Shown here one piece after another: positions 1 to 6,377 of a stretch of DNA of 9,302 nucleotides; position 1 is the stretch's first letter, and each line of letters begins with the position of its first letter. This DNA is from an uncultured Porphyromonadaceae bacterium (GTDB lineage Bacteria > Bacteroidota > Bacteroidia > Bacteroidales > Muribaculaceae): positions 1-9,302 of the forward strand of contig CAMWRO010000090.1 of NCBI GenBank assembly GCA_947176615.1, read 5' to 3'. The translations under genes and the position numbers were made by a program. Below the pieces are notes generated by a model that saw nothing but the letters and a program-made list of their open reading frames with translations, was not told the origin of the DNA and ran no database searches.

Positions 1-961
1 TCAGGCGGGAGATCACTGCGCGCACGCGAGTTAGGATTCTTATATTCAGCGGGGGGCGGGTGGCTGAGATGCGGGCGACGGCGTCATCAATCGCCTTGTC
101 GTCGGCATAGGCGGGGATGAGGTGCAGCTTGTCGCGTGTCTCGCGTTGGAGGCGGGTGTCGTCACCGGCTGCGATGAGCATGTGGAGCAGAATGTTGGCC
201 GATGCCTGCCGTAGTCCCTCGACGACTTCGGGCCGGTCGGAAAACTCGCTGATGAGGTCTTCGCGCACTGCAAGCGACATGCCGAGGCGGCGGTATCGCT
301 CGGCATTGCTCCATGTCCCCGACGCGCCGATGCGGTATACCCCCATCGGGCGGCTGAAATAGTGGATTTTGCCGTGGGCGGCATAGAGCATGTGGATGGT
401 GTAGTCGAGCAGCGGGTGGCGCAGTGTCCACTCGGGGAGTCTGGAGAGGTCGACGCAGTCGTGGCGGTAGAGGACCGAGAGGTTGGTGATGTAGTTGGCA
501 CGGCTGAGATGGGTGATGTCGGTATCGACGGCCTGACCGCCGTTGCTGAGGCTTTTGGTCCCGTCGGCTTCATAGTGGTTGATGACGCGGTGGAAGGTTA
601 TGGCGCAGTCGGGGTGACGCTCCATGTAGCCGACCTGAGTGGCGAGCTTGCGGGAATAAATCCAGTAGTCGTCGGCATCACACATGGCGAGGTATTTTCC
701 GGTACAGTGGCGGAATGCCTCGATATAGTTGGCCTGAATGCCGAGGTTGGTCGGGTTGGAGAACACCTTTATTATGTCGGGGTATCGCTGCTGCCATCGT
801 CGGGCGACAGCAAGGGTTTCGTCGGTCGATGCGTCGTTGACTATGACGAGCTCTATCGGGAAGTCGGTTTTCTGCCTGACCACTCCCTTGATGGCGTTGC
901 CGATGACCGCCTCCTGATTGTAGGCAATCATGACAACGCTTACCACGGGTCGTTGAGCCAT
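1..961 (-). CDS. Family 2 glycosyltransferase, 3' end beyond window
   Basis: Predicted cytoplasmic GT-A fold glycosyltransferase that moves a sugar from a nucleotide sugar to a surface glycan or related acceptor; donor and acceptor cannot be read from the sequence. The 320 visible residues begin MAQRPVVSVVMIAYNQE, the usual first strand of GT2 enzymes. NDASTDET (residues 42-49) is the nucleotide-binding loop, and DADDYW (95-100) holds the metal-binding DxD-type motif in the DDYW form common in Bacteroidetes. The C-terminal part (about 200-320) is family-variable. The frame stays open to base 2 with no stop, so the gene continues past the left edge, probably only briefly because such enzymes are often 300-340 residues. 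The start lies 2 nt after the stop of the upstream folate gene (TAA-TA-ATG), which suggests translational coupling and makes this the third gene of an operon. No other glycan genes are visible in the window. Confidence 0.88.
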   Translation of the reverse strand, partial: MAQRPVVSVVMIAYNQEAVIGNAIKGVVRQKTDFPIELVIVNDASTDETLAVARRWQQRYPDIIKVFSNPTNLGIQANYIEAFRHCTGKYLAMCDADDYWIYSRKLATQVGYMERHPDCAITFHRVINHYEADGTKSLSNGGQAVDTDITHLSRANYITNLSVLYRHDCVDLSRLPEWTLRHPLLDYTIHMLYAAHGKIHYFSRPMGVYRIGASGTWSNAERYRRLGMSLAVREDLISEFSDRPEVVEGLRQASANILLHMLIAAGDDTRLQRETRDKLHLIPAYADDKAIDDAVARISATRPPLNIRILTRVRAVISRL

Positions 962-963
962 TA

Positions 964-1527
964 TTATCTGCGGGGTTTTATGAAACGGGATTCGGTTATT
1001 ACGATGTCGACCGGCACGTCATGGGCATCGACGGGGATGTCGTCGTCGATGAGCTGGAAGTCGTAGGCCACGCCCACTTTGCGAGCCTTGGTCGATGCCA
1101 AGAGCCGGTCGTAAAAGCCTTTTCCGCGTCCGAGCCGGTTGCCGTTGCGGTCGTAGGCCACGGCGGGGATGACGATCATATCGATAGCCTCGACGGGTGT
1201 CACGTTGTCGCCCTGTGGCTCCTCGATGTGGAACGCGCCGAGTTGCAGCGTGGAGCGGTCATAGGGGAGGATGTCGAGGTTTGCCCCGTTGACGCGGGGG
1301 AGATAGAAGTGCTTGCGTGTGCTCCAGCGGTCGATGAACTCTCGTGTCGACAGTTCGTCGGGAAGAGAGTGGTACATCAGGATGTGGTCGGCAAGCATGA
1401 ACTCGGGAGTCTGTTCGAGGATTGCAAACACTCGTGCGGCCGCCTCTCGGCGTTCATTGTCGTCGAGCAGGGCCTTGCGGGCACGGATGCGGCAGCGGAT
1501 GTCGTCTTTGGTTATCGTTATTCTCAT
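964..1527 (-). CDS. 5-formyltetrahydrofolate cyclo-ligase (MTHFS)
   Basis: Cytosolic enzyme that uses ATP to convert 5-formyltetrahydrofolate to 5,10-methenyltetrahydrofolate, returning this storage or by-product folate to the one-carbon pool (EC 6.3.3.2). The 187-residue length is normal for the family. Visible family features are the N-terminal basic helix with K7 and several arginines, YHSLPDELST (52-61) in the folate-binding region, VIPAVAYDRNGNRLGRGKGFYDR (119-141) containing the glycine-rich phosphate-binding motif GRGKGFYD, and the C-terminal segment IPVDAHDVPVDIVITE (164-179). The start is 4 nt after the stop of the META lipoprotein gene and the stop is 2 nt before the glycosyltransferase start, so the three genes are probably one transcript. 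In Bacteroides I recall this gene lying next to dCMP deaminase and S41 protease genes in the same direction; here it is on the opposite strand nearby. That comparison is from memory and unverified. Confidence 0.95.
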   Translation of the reverse strand: MRITITKDDIRCRIRARKALLDDNERREAAARVFAILEQTPEFMLADHILMYHSLPDELSTREFIDRWSTRKHFYLPRVNGANLDILPYDRSTLQLGAFHIEEPQGDNVTPVEAIDMIVIPAVAYDRNGNRLGRGKGFYDRLLASTKARKVGVAYDFQLIDDDIPVDAHDVPVDIVITESRFIKPRR

Positions 1528-1531
1528 GTCG

Positions 1532-2413
1532 CTACATTTCGGCTTGTTTCGGGTCGATGCGTGTGAGGGTTATGACGGTTTTGCCGTCAGAGTCGCGTAG
1601 GACGGCCTGGTTGTCAGAGCCGTCACGGGCGGCTGACGAGACATTTTCGAGCGCGAGCAGGAATGCCTGTTCGGTAGCGATGTCGGGGCATGTCATGCGG
1701 GTGGTCACGAGGTCTTTGAACTCGATTCCGTTTTCCTTGTCGAGCGTGAGGATGAGCGATCCGTTGACGATGTTGCATCCGGCGTTGCCGTGGAGGCTTT
1801 TCTGGTCAAGGTCGATGACGATTTTCACATCGGCCGATGCCGGGACGGCGTTGCCGTTAATGGCATCAACTTTCCATGCGCCGTTGAGGAACGCGATGTC
1901 ATGCTTGCGCAGCACAATCAGAGGTGTTCCCGAGGCGTTGTTCAGAGCCATTGTGTAGCCGGTGGCGGAATGGTTTATGCCGTAGGACACGACGTGGTCA
2001 AGAGCTTGGTTGATGTCATATTCGTAGGGGGCGTCATGACATGCCTTCATCGTTGAGATGAACTCGCCTCCGGGGGTGAGTTTTGTCCCTTCGACATAGA
2101 AAGTGCCGTTGATGTAGTTGCAGCCGTTGAATCCGATGACAGAGACAGCACCGGGCATATTCTCGTCAACCACAAACGAGAGGTTGGGGTGGTTGTCGCC
2201 GTTGACCTTGACATCCTTGCCGTTGACATTGACGATTGCCCACTCGCCGTTCATTTCGGCCGGTGCGAGCTGTGTCGATGTGTTGAAGCCGGTTTCGGCT
2301 GTCGGAGCTGTTTCGGTAACGGTAGCGGTTTTGGCGGGGGCGCGCTTGATGACGCCGCAACCTGTTGTCATAAGTCCCGCGATGGCGAGGGCAAGTATTG
2401 AAATCTTGTTCAT
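1532..2413 (-). CDS. Lipoprotein with two META (HslJ-like) domains
   Basis: Predicted envelope lipoprotein of unknown function, 293 residues. The N-terminus MNKISILALAIAGLMTTGC is a lipoprotein signal peptide with Cys19 as the probable lipidated residue; the -3 residue is Thr rather than the usual Leu. The residues after Cys19 (GVIKRAP) are not acidic, so the acidic Bacteroidetes surface-export signal is not evident and a periplasm-facing location is more likely (inference). A Thr/Pro/Ala-rich linker spans about 21-53. Two tandem META domains follow: about 55-168 with GFNGCNYINGTF and MKACHD, and about 176-286 with GNAGCNIVNGSL and TRMTCPD. Each carries the GCN-type motif and a second Cys (C98/C125; C213/C242), suggesting one disulfide per domain. 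META domains occur in HslJ, a heat-inducible protein linked to novobiocin resistance in E. coli, but the biochemical role is unclear. It is the first gene of the leftward cluster. The start is chosen because the signal peptide begins exactly there. Confidence 0.88.
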   Translation of the reverse strand: MNKISILALAIAGLMTTGCGVIKRAPAKTATVTETAPTAETGFNTSTQLAPAEMNGEWAIVNVNGKDVKVNGDNHPNLSFVVDENMPGAVSVIGFNGCNYINGTFYVEGTKLTPGGEFISTMKACHDAPYEYDINQALDHVVSYGINHSATGYTMALNNASGTPLIVLRKHDIAFLNGAWKVDAINGNAVPASADVKIVIDLDQKSLHGNAGCNIVNGSLILTLDKENGIEFKDLVTTRMTCPDIATEQAFLLALENVSSAARDGSDNQAVLRDSDGKTVITLTRIDPKQAEM

Positions 2414-2510
2414 AAGGGTTGACTTGTTTTAAGGGTTAATTCTATAGGATATAACGGTTGATTAGCGATTTTGTGCGGGAGAGCGGGGGCCGTTATGTCA
2501 AATCAATCAA

Positions 2511-2518
2511 CAAATTTA
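2511..2518 (-). promoter_or_regulatory. Candidate -7 box for the META lipoprotein cluster
   Basis: On the minus strand this reads TAAATTTG, a full match to the Bacteroidetes TAnnTTTG box. It would place transcription start near 2504 and give a leader of about 90 nt. No good TTTG is present 19-21 nt upstream (the sequence there is GTCG-like), so the call rests on the -7 box and position alone. Confidence 0.35.
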
Positions 2519-2566
2519 GTAAAATTTCCCCATATCCCGACGAAGACGAAGGTTTTTATTGTAAAA

Positions 2567-2599
2567 TTGCACATTAATGGGATAAAATGTGTATCTTTG
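2567..2599 (+). promoter_or_regulatory. Promoter of the dCMP deaminase gene
   Basis: TATCTTTG at 2592-2599 matches the Bacteroidetes -7 consensus TAnnTTTG, and TTG at 2567-2569 lies 22 nt upstream as the -33 element, slightly longer than the usual spacing. Transcription would start near 2606, about 16 nt before the ATG at 2622. This argues against the in-frame ATG at 2589, which overlaps the -7 box and would lie upstream of the transcript start. Confidence 0.65.
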
Positions 2600-2621
2600 C
2601 AACTTGAAAAATACAACTGTC

Positions 2622-3074
2622 ATGGGCAACAACGACAAGCAAGAATTACTCGACCGCCGCTACCTCAGAATGGCTCGCATATGGGCCGAAAACTCCTATT
2701 GCGAGCGTCGCAAGGTGGGAGCGCTGCTGGTGAAGGACCGCATGATAATATCTGACGGTTTCAACGGCACCCCGGCGGGATTTGAGAATGTGTGCGAGGA
2801 CAGCGAGGGGAACACCAAGAGCTATGTGCTTCATGCCGAGGCCAACGCCATCACTAAGGTCGCCCGCAGCAACAATTCGAGCGAGGGTGCCACTCTCTAC
2901 ATCACCGCGTCGCCCTGTGTCGATTGTGCCAAGCTTATTATCCAGAGTGGAATAGTGCGTGTCGTGTTCAACGAGCTTTACCGCATTACCGACGGGCTTG
3001 AGCTGCTCTCCCGCGCCGGGATAGAGTGTGTCCATGTCGAGAACCTGACTCCTGCCCGCGAAGGCATTGAATAA
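2622..3074 (+). CDS. dCMP deaminase (deoxycytidylate deaminase family)
   Basis: Cytosolic zinc enzyme that deaminates dCMP to dUMP, the substrate of thymidylate synthase (EC 3.5.4.12). With the start at 2622 the protein is 150 residues, typical for the family. The zinc site is visible: H71-A-E73 (HAEANAI) supplies a ligand and the catalytic glutamate, and PCVDC gives C99 and C102. The segment ERRKVGALLVKDRMIISDGFNGTPAGFEN (28-56), with the NGTPxG loop, is characteristic of the dCMP deaminase/ComEB group rather than of cytidine or tRNA adenosine deaminases. An upstream in-frame ATG at 2589 would add 11 residues but falls in the promoter, so it is rejected. The S41 protease gene starts 44 nt downstream with no promoter or terminator seen between, so the two are probably cotranscribed. 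Catalytic preference for dCMP is inferred from family resemblance. Confidence 0.92.
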   Translation: MGNNDKQELLDRRYLRMARIWAENSYCERRKVGALLVKDRMIISDGFNGTPAGFENVCEDSEGNTKSYVLHAEANAITKVARSNNSSEGATLYITASPCVDCAKLIIQSGIVRVVFNELYRITDGLELLSRAGIECVHVENLTPAREGIE

Positions 3075-3118
3075 CATGTCAATCAAAAAGCTAATTATTT
3101 CATACTTCAAAACTCTAA

Positions 3119-4741
3119 ATGAATAACCGAATAAAGAATCCGGCGGTGTGGATGCCGCTGGCTATCGCTGTGGCTCTCGTCGGGGGCATGTGGCTCGGGA
3201 AGGTTTTCTTCTCGACCTCCCACCGCTGGGATGCCAATGCCAAACTTGACACCATCATGAAGATGATCGAGGCGGGATATGTCGACGACGTGGACACCGA
3301 CAGCCTTTTCGATACCGCCATTCCCGACTTGCTCTCTCATCTTGACCCTCACTCGACCTATATCCCGGCCAAAGACCTTCAGGCGGTCAACGACGAGCTT
3401 GGCGGCTCGTTTTCGGGTATAGGAATCTCGTTCACGATTATGAACGACACTATCAACGTGCTTGAAGTAATCGCCGGCGGCCCATCCGAAAAAGTGGGAC
3501 TGCTGCCGGGCGACCGCATCGTCACAATCGACGACTCGGTGGCCACCTCGCGCGGATGGTCCAACGAGAAGGTCATGCACACTCTGCGTGGCGACAAGGG
3601 CACTGTCGTCAAGCTCGGAATCAAGCGCAATACCTCGCCCAAGATTCTGACCTATGAGATTACCCGCGGTGACATTCCTGTAAACTCGGTCGACGCCGCC
3701 TATCTCATAGATGACGAGACAGGTTACATGAAAATCAACAAGTTTGGCGCGACAACCTACGCCGAATTTCTCACCCACATGCTCGAAATGCGCACTGACG
3801 GAGCTAAGCGTTTCATTATCGACCTCCGCGGCAACGGGGGCGGTTTCATGGAGCCTGCCGTGTTGATGGCGCAGGAGTTCCTCCCCGAAGGCGCGCCCAT
3901 CGTGTCAATGAAAGGAAAGGTCAAGAGCAACAACACGATGCTTGCCAGCGACGGAAGCGGCACGTTCAAGGACGACGAGGTGGTAGTGCTGCTCGACGAG
4001 TACTCGGCAAGCGCGAGCGAGATTTTTGCCGGTGCGATTCAGGACAATGACCGCGGACTCGTAATCGGCCGCCGCTCATTCGGCAAGGGGCTCGTGCAGC
4101 ATCAGACCGAGCTGCCCGACAGCAGCGCCATCCGTCTGACAGTGGCCCGCTACTACACTCCCTCGGGACGCTGTATTCAGAAAACCTATGCTCCCGGCAC
4201 AAACTATAACAACGACATCATCGACCGCTACAACCACGGCGAGTTCTACAGCGCCGACTCGATAAAGCAGAATACCTCGCTTGCGTTCACTACCATGCAC
4301 GGGCGCACTGTCTACGGCGGCGGTGGAATCATGCCCGACATCTTCGTGCCCAATGACACCACCGGCTACACTTCCTACTATCTCAACGTGGCCAATGCCG
4401 GACTGCTGCAGAAGTTTGCCTTTGACTACAACGACAACAACCGTGAGCTGTTTGCCCCGGCCAAGACTGCCGCCGAGCTGTTGCCGCTGCTCCCTTCTGA
4501 TGACCGACTGCTTCAGGACTTCGTGGCCTACGCACAGAAGGCAGGTATCGTGCCCCGGTGGTTCTACATCAACGAGTCGCGTGACTTGCTCGTCAACACC
4601 CTCCGAGCCCTTATCGCCCGCAATGCCATCGGACTCCAAGGCTACTATGAGGTAGACAATCTCACCGACCCCACCGTCGGTCAGGCGCTGAAATCACTCG
4701 GCGACGGCGAGGCTGCGTTTCCTGTCACCACGGGGTTGTAA
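3119..4741 (+). CDS. ctpA: S41 C-terminal processing protease (CtpA/Prc type) with PDZ domain
   Basis: Periplasmic serine protease of family S41 that degrades or trims envelope proteins from their C-termini; its substrates here are unknown. The 540-residue protein starts with an uncleaved-looking hydrophobic anchor (about 8-27). A helical N-terminal region contains the family motif LLSHLDPHSTYIP (71-83). The PDZ domain (about 95-180) holds GSFSGIGISF and LLPGDRIVTIDD and recognises substrate C-termini. The peptidase core (about 185-410) holds IIDLRGNGGG (233-242), DEYSASASEIFAGAIQD (293-309) and SFGKGLVQ (320-327). Spacing matches the known Ser-Lys-Gln triad: Ser298, Lys323 (25 residues on) and Gln327 (4 more), so the enzyme should be active. 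About 130 residues follow the core as a C-terminal extension (DRLLQDFVAYAQKAGI, 462-477), which I take as usual for Bacteroidetes members. It lies 44 nt after the dCMP deaminase gene. No Shine-Dalgarno is visible. Confidence 0.95.
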   Translation: MNNRIKNPAVWMPLAIAVALVGGMWLGKVFFSTSHRWDANAKLDTIMKMIEAGYVDDVDTDSLFDTAIPDLLSHLDPHSTYIPAKDLQAVNDELGGSFSGIGISFTIMNDTINVLEVIAGGPSEKVGLLPGDRIVTIDDSVATSRGWSNEKVMHTLRGDKGTVVKLGIKRNTSPKILTYEITRGDIPVNSVDAAYLIDDETGYMKINKFGATTYAEFLTHMLEMRTDGAKRFIIDLRGNGGGFMEPAVLMAQEFLPEGAPIVSMKGKVKSNNTMLASDGSGTFKDDEVVVLLDEYSASASEIFAGAIQDNDRGLVIGRRSFGKGLVQHQTELPDSSAIRLTVARYYTPSGRCIQKTYAPGTNYNNDIIDRYNHGEFYSADSIKQNTSLAFTTMHGRTVYGGGGIMPDIFVPNDTTGYTSYYLNVANAGLLQKFAFDYNDNNRELFAPAKTAAELLPLLPSDDRLLQDFVAYAQKAGIVPRWFYINESRDLLVNTLRALIARNAIGLQGYYEVDNLTDPTVGQALKSLGDGEAAFPVTTGL

Positions 4742-4756
4742 ACCCGACACCCCGCC

Positions 4757-4802
4757 GGGGCGTTTAATATTGTACATAATATATAATGTATAATAGCGCC
4801 CC
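4757..4802 (+). promoter_or_regulatory. Long imperfect hairpin filling the pncB leader
   Basis: GGGGCG (4757-4762) pairs with CGCCCC (4797-4802). Inside it, TATTGTACAT (4768-4777) pairs with ATGTATAATA (4786-4795) over 10 positions including one G-U, around an 8-nt AT loop. The arms are joined by a 5-nt bulge on the left and 1 nt on the right. The structure ends 6 nt before the pncB ATG, so in a read-through transcript it would cover the ribosome landing region. CCCC at 4750-4753 can pair with the same GGGG run (4757-4760), giving a competing small hairpin. The inner dyad could instead be a repressor operator, since a near-match to a -7 box (TAATATTG, 4765-4772) overlaps it. Pairing is seen; regulation is inferred. 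Confidence 0.45.
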
Positions 4803-4808
4803 GACGAC

Positions 4809-6011
4809 ATGAGACAGATAATCACCCGTTTTACCGACGACGACCTCTACAAGTTCACGATGTGTTGCGCGGTCATCGACAACTATCCCCGCGCACAGGT
4901 AAAGTACCGTTTCACCGACCGCTCCGACACGGTTTATCCCGACGGCTTTGCCGACGAGTTGCGCCGGCAGGTCGAGTCGCTCGAATCGGTCGTTATCACC
5001 GCCGAGGAGGTGGATTTCATGAAACGCCGCTGTCCCTACATCCCCTTCTGGTTCTACGACTTTCTACGAGGCTACCGTTACGACAGCCGCCGGGTGAAGG
5101 TCGGTCAGGACTGCGAGGGGCATCTGTCGGTGGAATTCGAAGGGGCATGGACTGACACGATACTGCTCGAAGTCAAGGTTCTGGCCATTATTTCGGAACT
5201 CTATTACATCATGACAGGGCAGACGCCTAAACTCGACATGGAGATGTGTCGGGAAAGGTCGGTCATGAAAGCGCGCCGCTTGATTGATGCCGGATGCTTT
5301 TTCAGCGATTTCGGGACACGACGCCGTGCCTCGTTTGAGGCGCAGGACACCGTAGTGGGTGCAATGGCGTCATACTCGCGGCGCAATCCCGGCCCGGGAC
5401 GATTTACCGGCACAAGCAACGTGTATCTCGCGATGAAACATGATCTCACGCCCATCGGGACGATGGCCCATGAGATTGTCTGCGCAATCGCGGGAATGTT
5501 TGGCCCTCAGATGGCCAATTATATCGCAATGCGCAACTGGGCGGCCACCTACCGCGGCGCGCTCGGAACATTTCTTTATGATACATATGGCTGGGACATT
5601 TTCAGTCTCAATTTCTCGGAGGACTATGCCAACATGTTCAAGGGACTGCGTGTCGACAGCGGCGACAACCGGGAACAGCTCGACAAAATCGTGGCCAAAT
5701 ACCGCTCTCTCGGCATCGACCCGCGCAGCAAGCAGGTCGTGTTCAGCAATGCGCTCGACACCGACAGGGCGATAGCGATACAGCGGTATGCCTCGCAAGT
5801 GTGCCGGCCGTCATTCGGTATCGGCACTCATTTCACCAACGATTTCGAGGGAGTAAAGCCGATGAACATCGTCATCAAGCTCGTCGCCGTCAAGATAACC
5901 GAGTCGTGGACATTCTACAACGACACTTGCAAGCTCAGCGAGGACAATGGAAAACACACAGGCGACCCGGCGGTTGTCAAGAGATTTATGGAAGCCATCC
6001 ATCTGCTGTAA
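4809..6011 (+). CDS. pncB: Nicotinate phosphoribosyltransferase
   Basis: Cytosolic Preiss-Handler enzyme that joins nicotinate and PRPP, with ATP hydrolysis, to form nicotinate mononucleotide for NAD salvage (EC 6.3.4.21). The 400-residue length equals that of E. coli PncB. Recognisable blocks are the N-terminal DDDLYKFTMCCAV (10-22), FSDFGTRRRASFEAQD (165-180), GTSNVYLA (201-208), PIGTMAHE (215-222) with His221 as the expected phosphorylated catalytic histidine, RVDSGDNREQ (281-290), FGIGTHFTND (336-345) and KLSEDNGKHTGDP (375-387). All of these fit type I PncB and not nicotinamide phosphoribosyltransferase or quinolinate phosphoribosyltransferase. The ATG at 4809 puts DLYKFTM at its normal N-terminal position. 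It lies 67 nt after the protease gene, so read-through from that operon and an own promoter are both possible. The leader hairpin suggests control of this gene, perhaps by NAD status, but no known regulator gene or recognised binding motif is in the window. Confidence 0.96.
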   Translation: MRQIITRFTDDDLYKFTMCCAVIDNYPRAQVKYRFTDRSDTVYPDGFADELRRQVESLESVVITAEEVDFMKRRCPYIPFWFYDFLRGYRYDSRRVKVGQDCEGHLSVEFEGAWTDTILLEVKVLAIISELYYIMTGQTPKLDMEMCRERSVMKARRLIDAGCFFSDFGTRRRASFEAQDTVVGAMASYSRRNPGPGRFTGTSNVYLAMKHDLTPIGTMAHEIVCAIAGMFGPQMANYIAMRNWAATYRGALGTFLYDTYGWDIFSLNFSEDYANMFKGLRVDSGDNREQLDKIVAKYRSLGIDPRSKQVVFSNALDTDRAIAIQRYASQVCRPSFGIGTHFTNDFEGVKPMNIVIKLVAVKITESWTFYNDTCKLSEDNGKHTGDPAVVKRFMEAIHLL

Positions 6012-6036
6012 GGTGTCGTGGAGCCGTGGTTGCTCA

Positions 6037-6057
6037 CCGTTGCAGCGGATTTTTTTT
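6037..6057 (+). terminator. Weak candidate terminator after pncB
   Basis: A small stem CCGT/GCGG (6037-6040 with 6045-6048, one G-U) is followed directly by A and eight T residues (6050-6057), 26 nt after the pncB stop. The T tract is convincing but the stem is short; a larger bulged fold using CCG at 6024-6026 with CGG at 6046-6048 is possible. Confidence 0.4.
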
Positions 6058-6163
6058 GCTCGCTGTCCGAGTATCGCGTGTTTTATTATGTTAATTTTAA
6101 CGATTTTCCTCCGCTGTTTTTCCCTGTTTTCAGTCTTGTTACAGAGTTGCAATGTTTGTTAAC

Positions 6164-6184
6164 ACACCGCCGTGAAGGCGGTGT
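6164..6184 (+). terminator. GC-rich hairpin, possible terminator
   Basis: ACACCGCC (6164-6171) pairs perfectly with GGCGGTGT (6177-6184) around the 5-nt loop GTGAA. It is followed by T-rich but interrupted sequence (TCTGTTGTTGT), so as a terminator of rightward transcription it is plausible but not ideal. It lies about 150 nt past pncB and could act as a backup terminator or protect an mRNA 3' end. Confidence 0.45.
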
Positions 6185-6250
6185 TCTGTTGTTGTATGGG
6201 TTAAAGTGCAGTGTCATAATTGATTAGCGATAAGATGCCTTGTAATTATG

Positions 6251-6293
6251 TTTTATGGCATTGTTACGGTTTTGTAATAATTTGCCATTAAAA
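6251..6293. repeat. Long imperfect inverted repeat upstream of the SusC promoter
   Basis: The left arm 6251-6267 (TTTTATGGCATTGTTAC) pairs with the right arm 6274-6293 over 17 positions, with one G-U and two small bulges on the right (T6281-T6282 and T6289), around the loop GGTTTT. It lies about 53 nt before the -33 element of the SusC promoter. There is no following T tract on either strand, so it does not look like an intrinsic terminator; it may be a DNA operator or part of an RNA structure. Confidence 0.45.
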
Positions 6294-6309
6294 TATCGGT
6301 TTAGATAAA

Positions 6310-6325
6310 AATTTTCTTGAAAATT
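6310..6325. repeat. 16-bp palindrome upstream of the SusC promoter
   Basis: AATTTTC (6310-6316) and GAAAATT (6319-6325) form a perfect 7-bp inverted repeat separated by TT. It is 20 nt upstream of the -33 element, where a transcription factor could bind. The base composition makes chance occurrence possible. Confidence 0.4.
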
Positions 6326-6345
6326 GTGATTTTTATATGAAAATA

Positions 6346-6377
6346 TTTGGATGTTTGGAATTAAACCTCTACATTTG
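6346..6377 (+). promoter_or_regulatory. Promoter of the SusC-type gene
   Basis: TTTG (6346-6349) is followed after exactly 20 nt by TACATTTG (6370-6377), a full match to the Bacteroidetes -33/-7 promoter pattern. Transcription should start near 6384, giving an 88-nt AT-rich leader before the ATG at 6472. A second TTTG at 6354-6357 has too short a spacing. Confidence 0.72.

Larger units (their letters stand above)
2414..2621. other. Divergent intergenic region
   Basis: This 208-nt region separates the leftward META lipoprotein cluster from the rightward dCMP deaminase gene and must hold promoters for both. The rightward promoter is clear (2567-2599); the leftward one is weaker (-7-like box at 2511-2518). 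Two inverted repeats of 7 bp are interleaved here: ATAACGG (2451-2457) with CCGTTAT (2490-2496), and GTTGATT (2457-2463) with AATCAAC (2505-2511). The middle is a GC-rich block (about 2475-2492) inside otherwise AT-rich sequence. No convincing small gene is present. Confidence 0.6.

Noticed and set aside
1..3. TCA at the left edge, which reads TGA on the minus strand and could be taken as the glycosyltransferase stop
   Set aside because: It is out of frame: the last full codon in frame is CTG at 4-2, so the gene continues beyond the window.
362..1066. 234-residue open frame on the plus strand opposite the glycosyltransferase and the end of the folate ligase gene
   Set aside because: It is antisense to two genes with clear family motifs and reads as low-complexity Val/Gly/Asp-rich sequence, typical of a shadow frame in GC-rich coding DNA.
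3107..3778. 223-residue minus-strand open frame opposite the S41 protease
   Set aside because: It mirrors the codon pattern of the protease gene, has no recognisable domain and no promoter of its own.
4076..4639. 187-residue minus-strand open frame within the S41 protease region
   Set aside because: Shadow of the protease C-terminal coding sequence, with Val runs arising from the complement of Asn/Asp codons.
6018..6227. Short plus-strand open frames just after pncB
   Set aside because: They cross the T-tract terminator and the GC hairpin, lack family features and have no promoter.
2458..6232. A 12-base match, TTGATTAGCGAT, in both large intergenic regions (near 2458 and 6220)
   Set aside because: A few exact 12-base matches are expected by chance in a window of this size, and the two sites differ in position relative to promoters.
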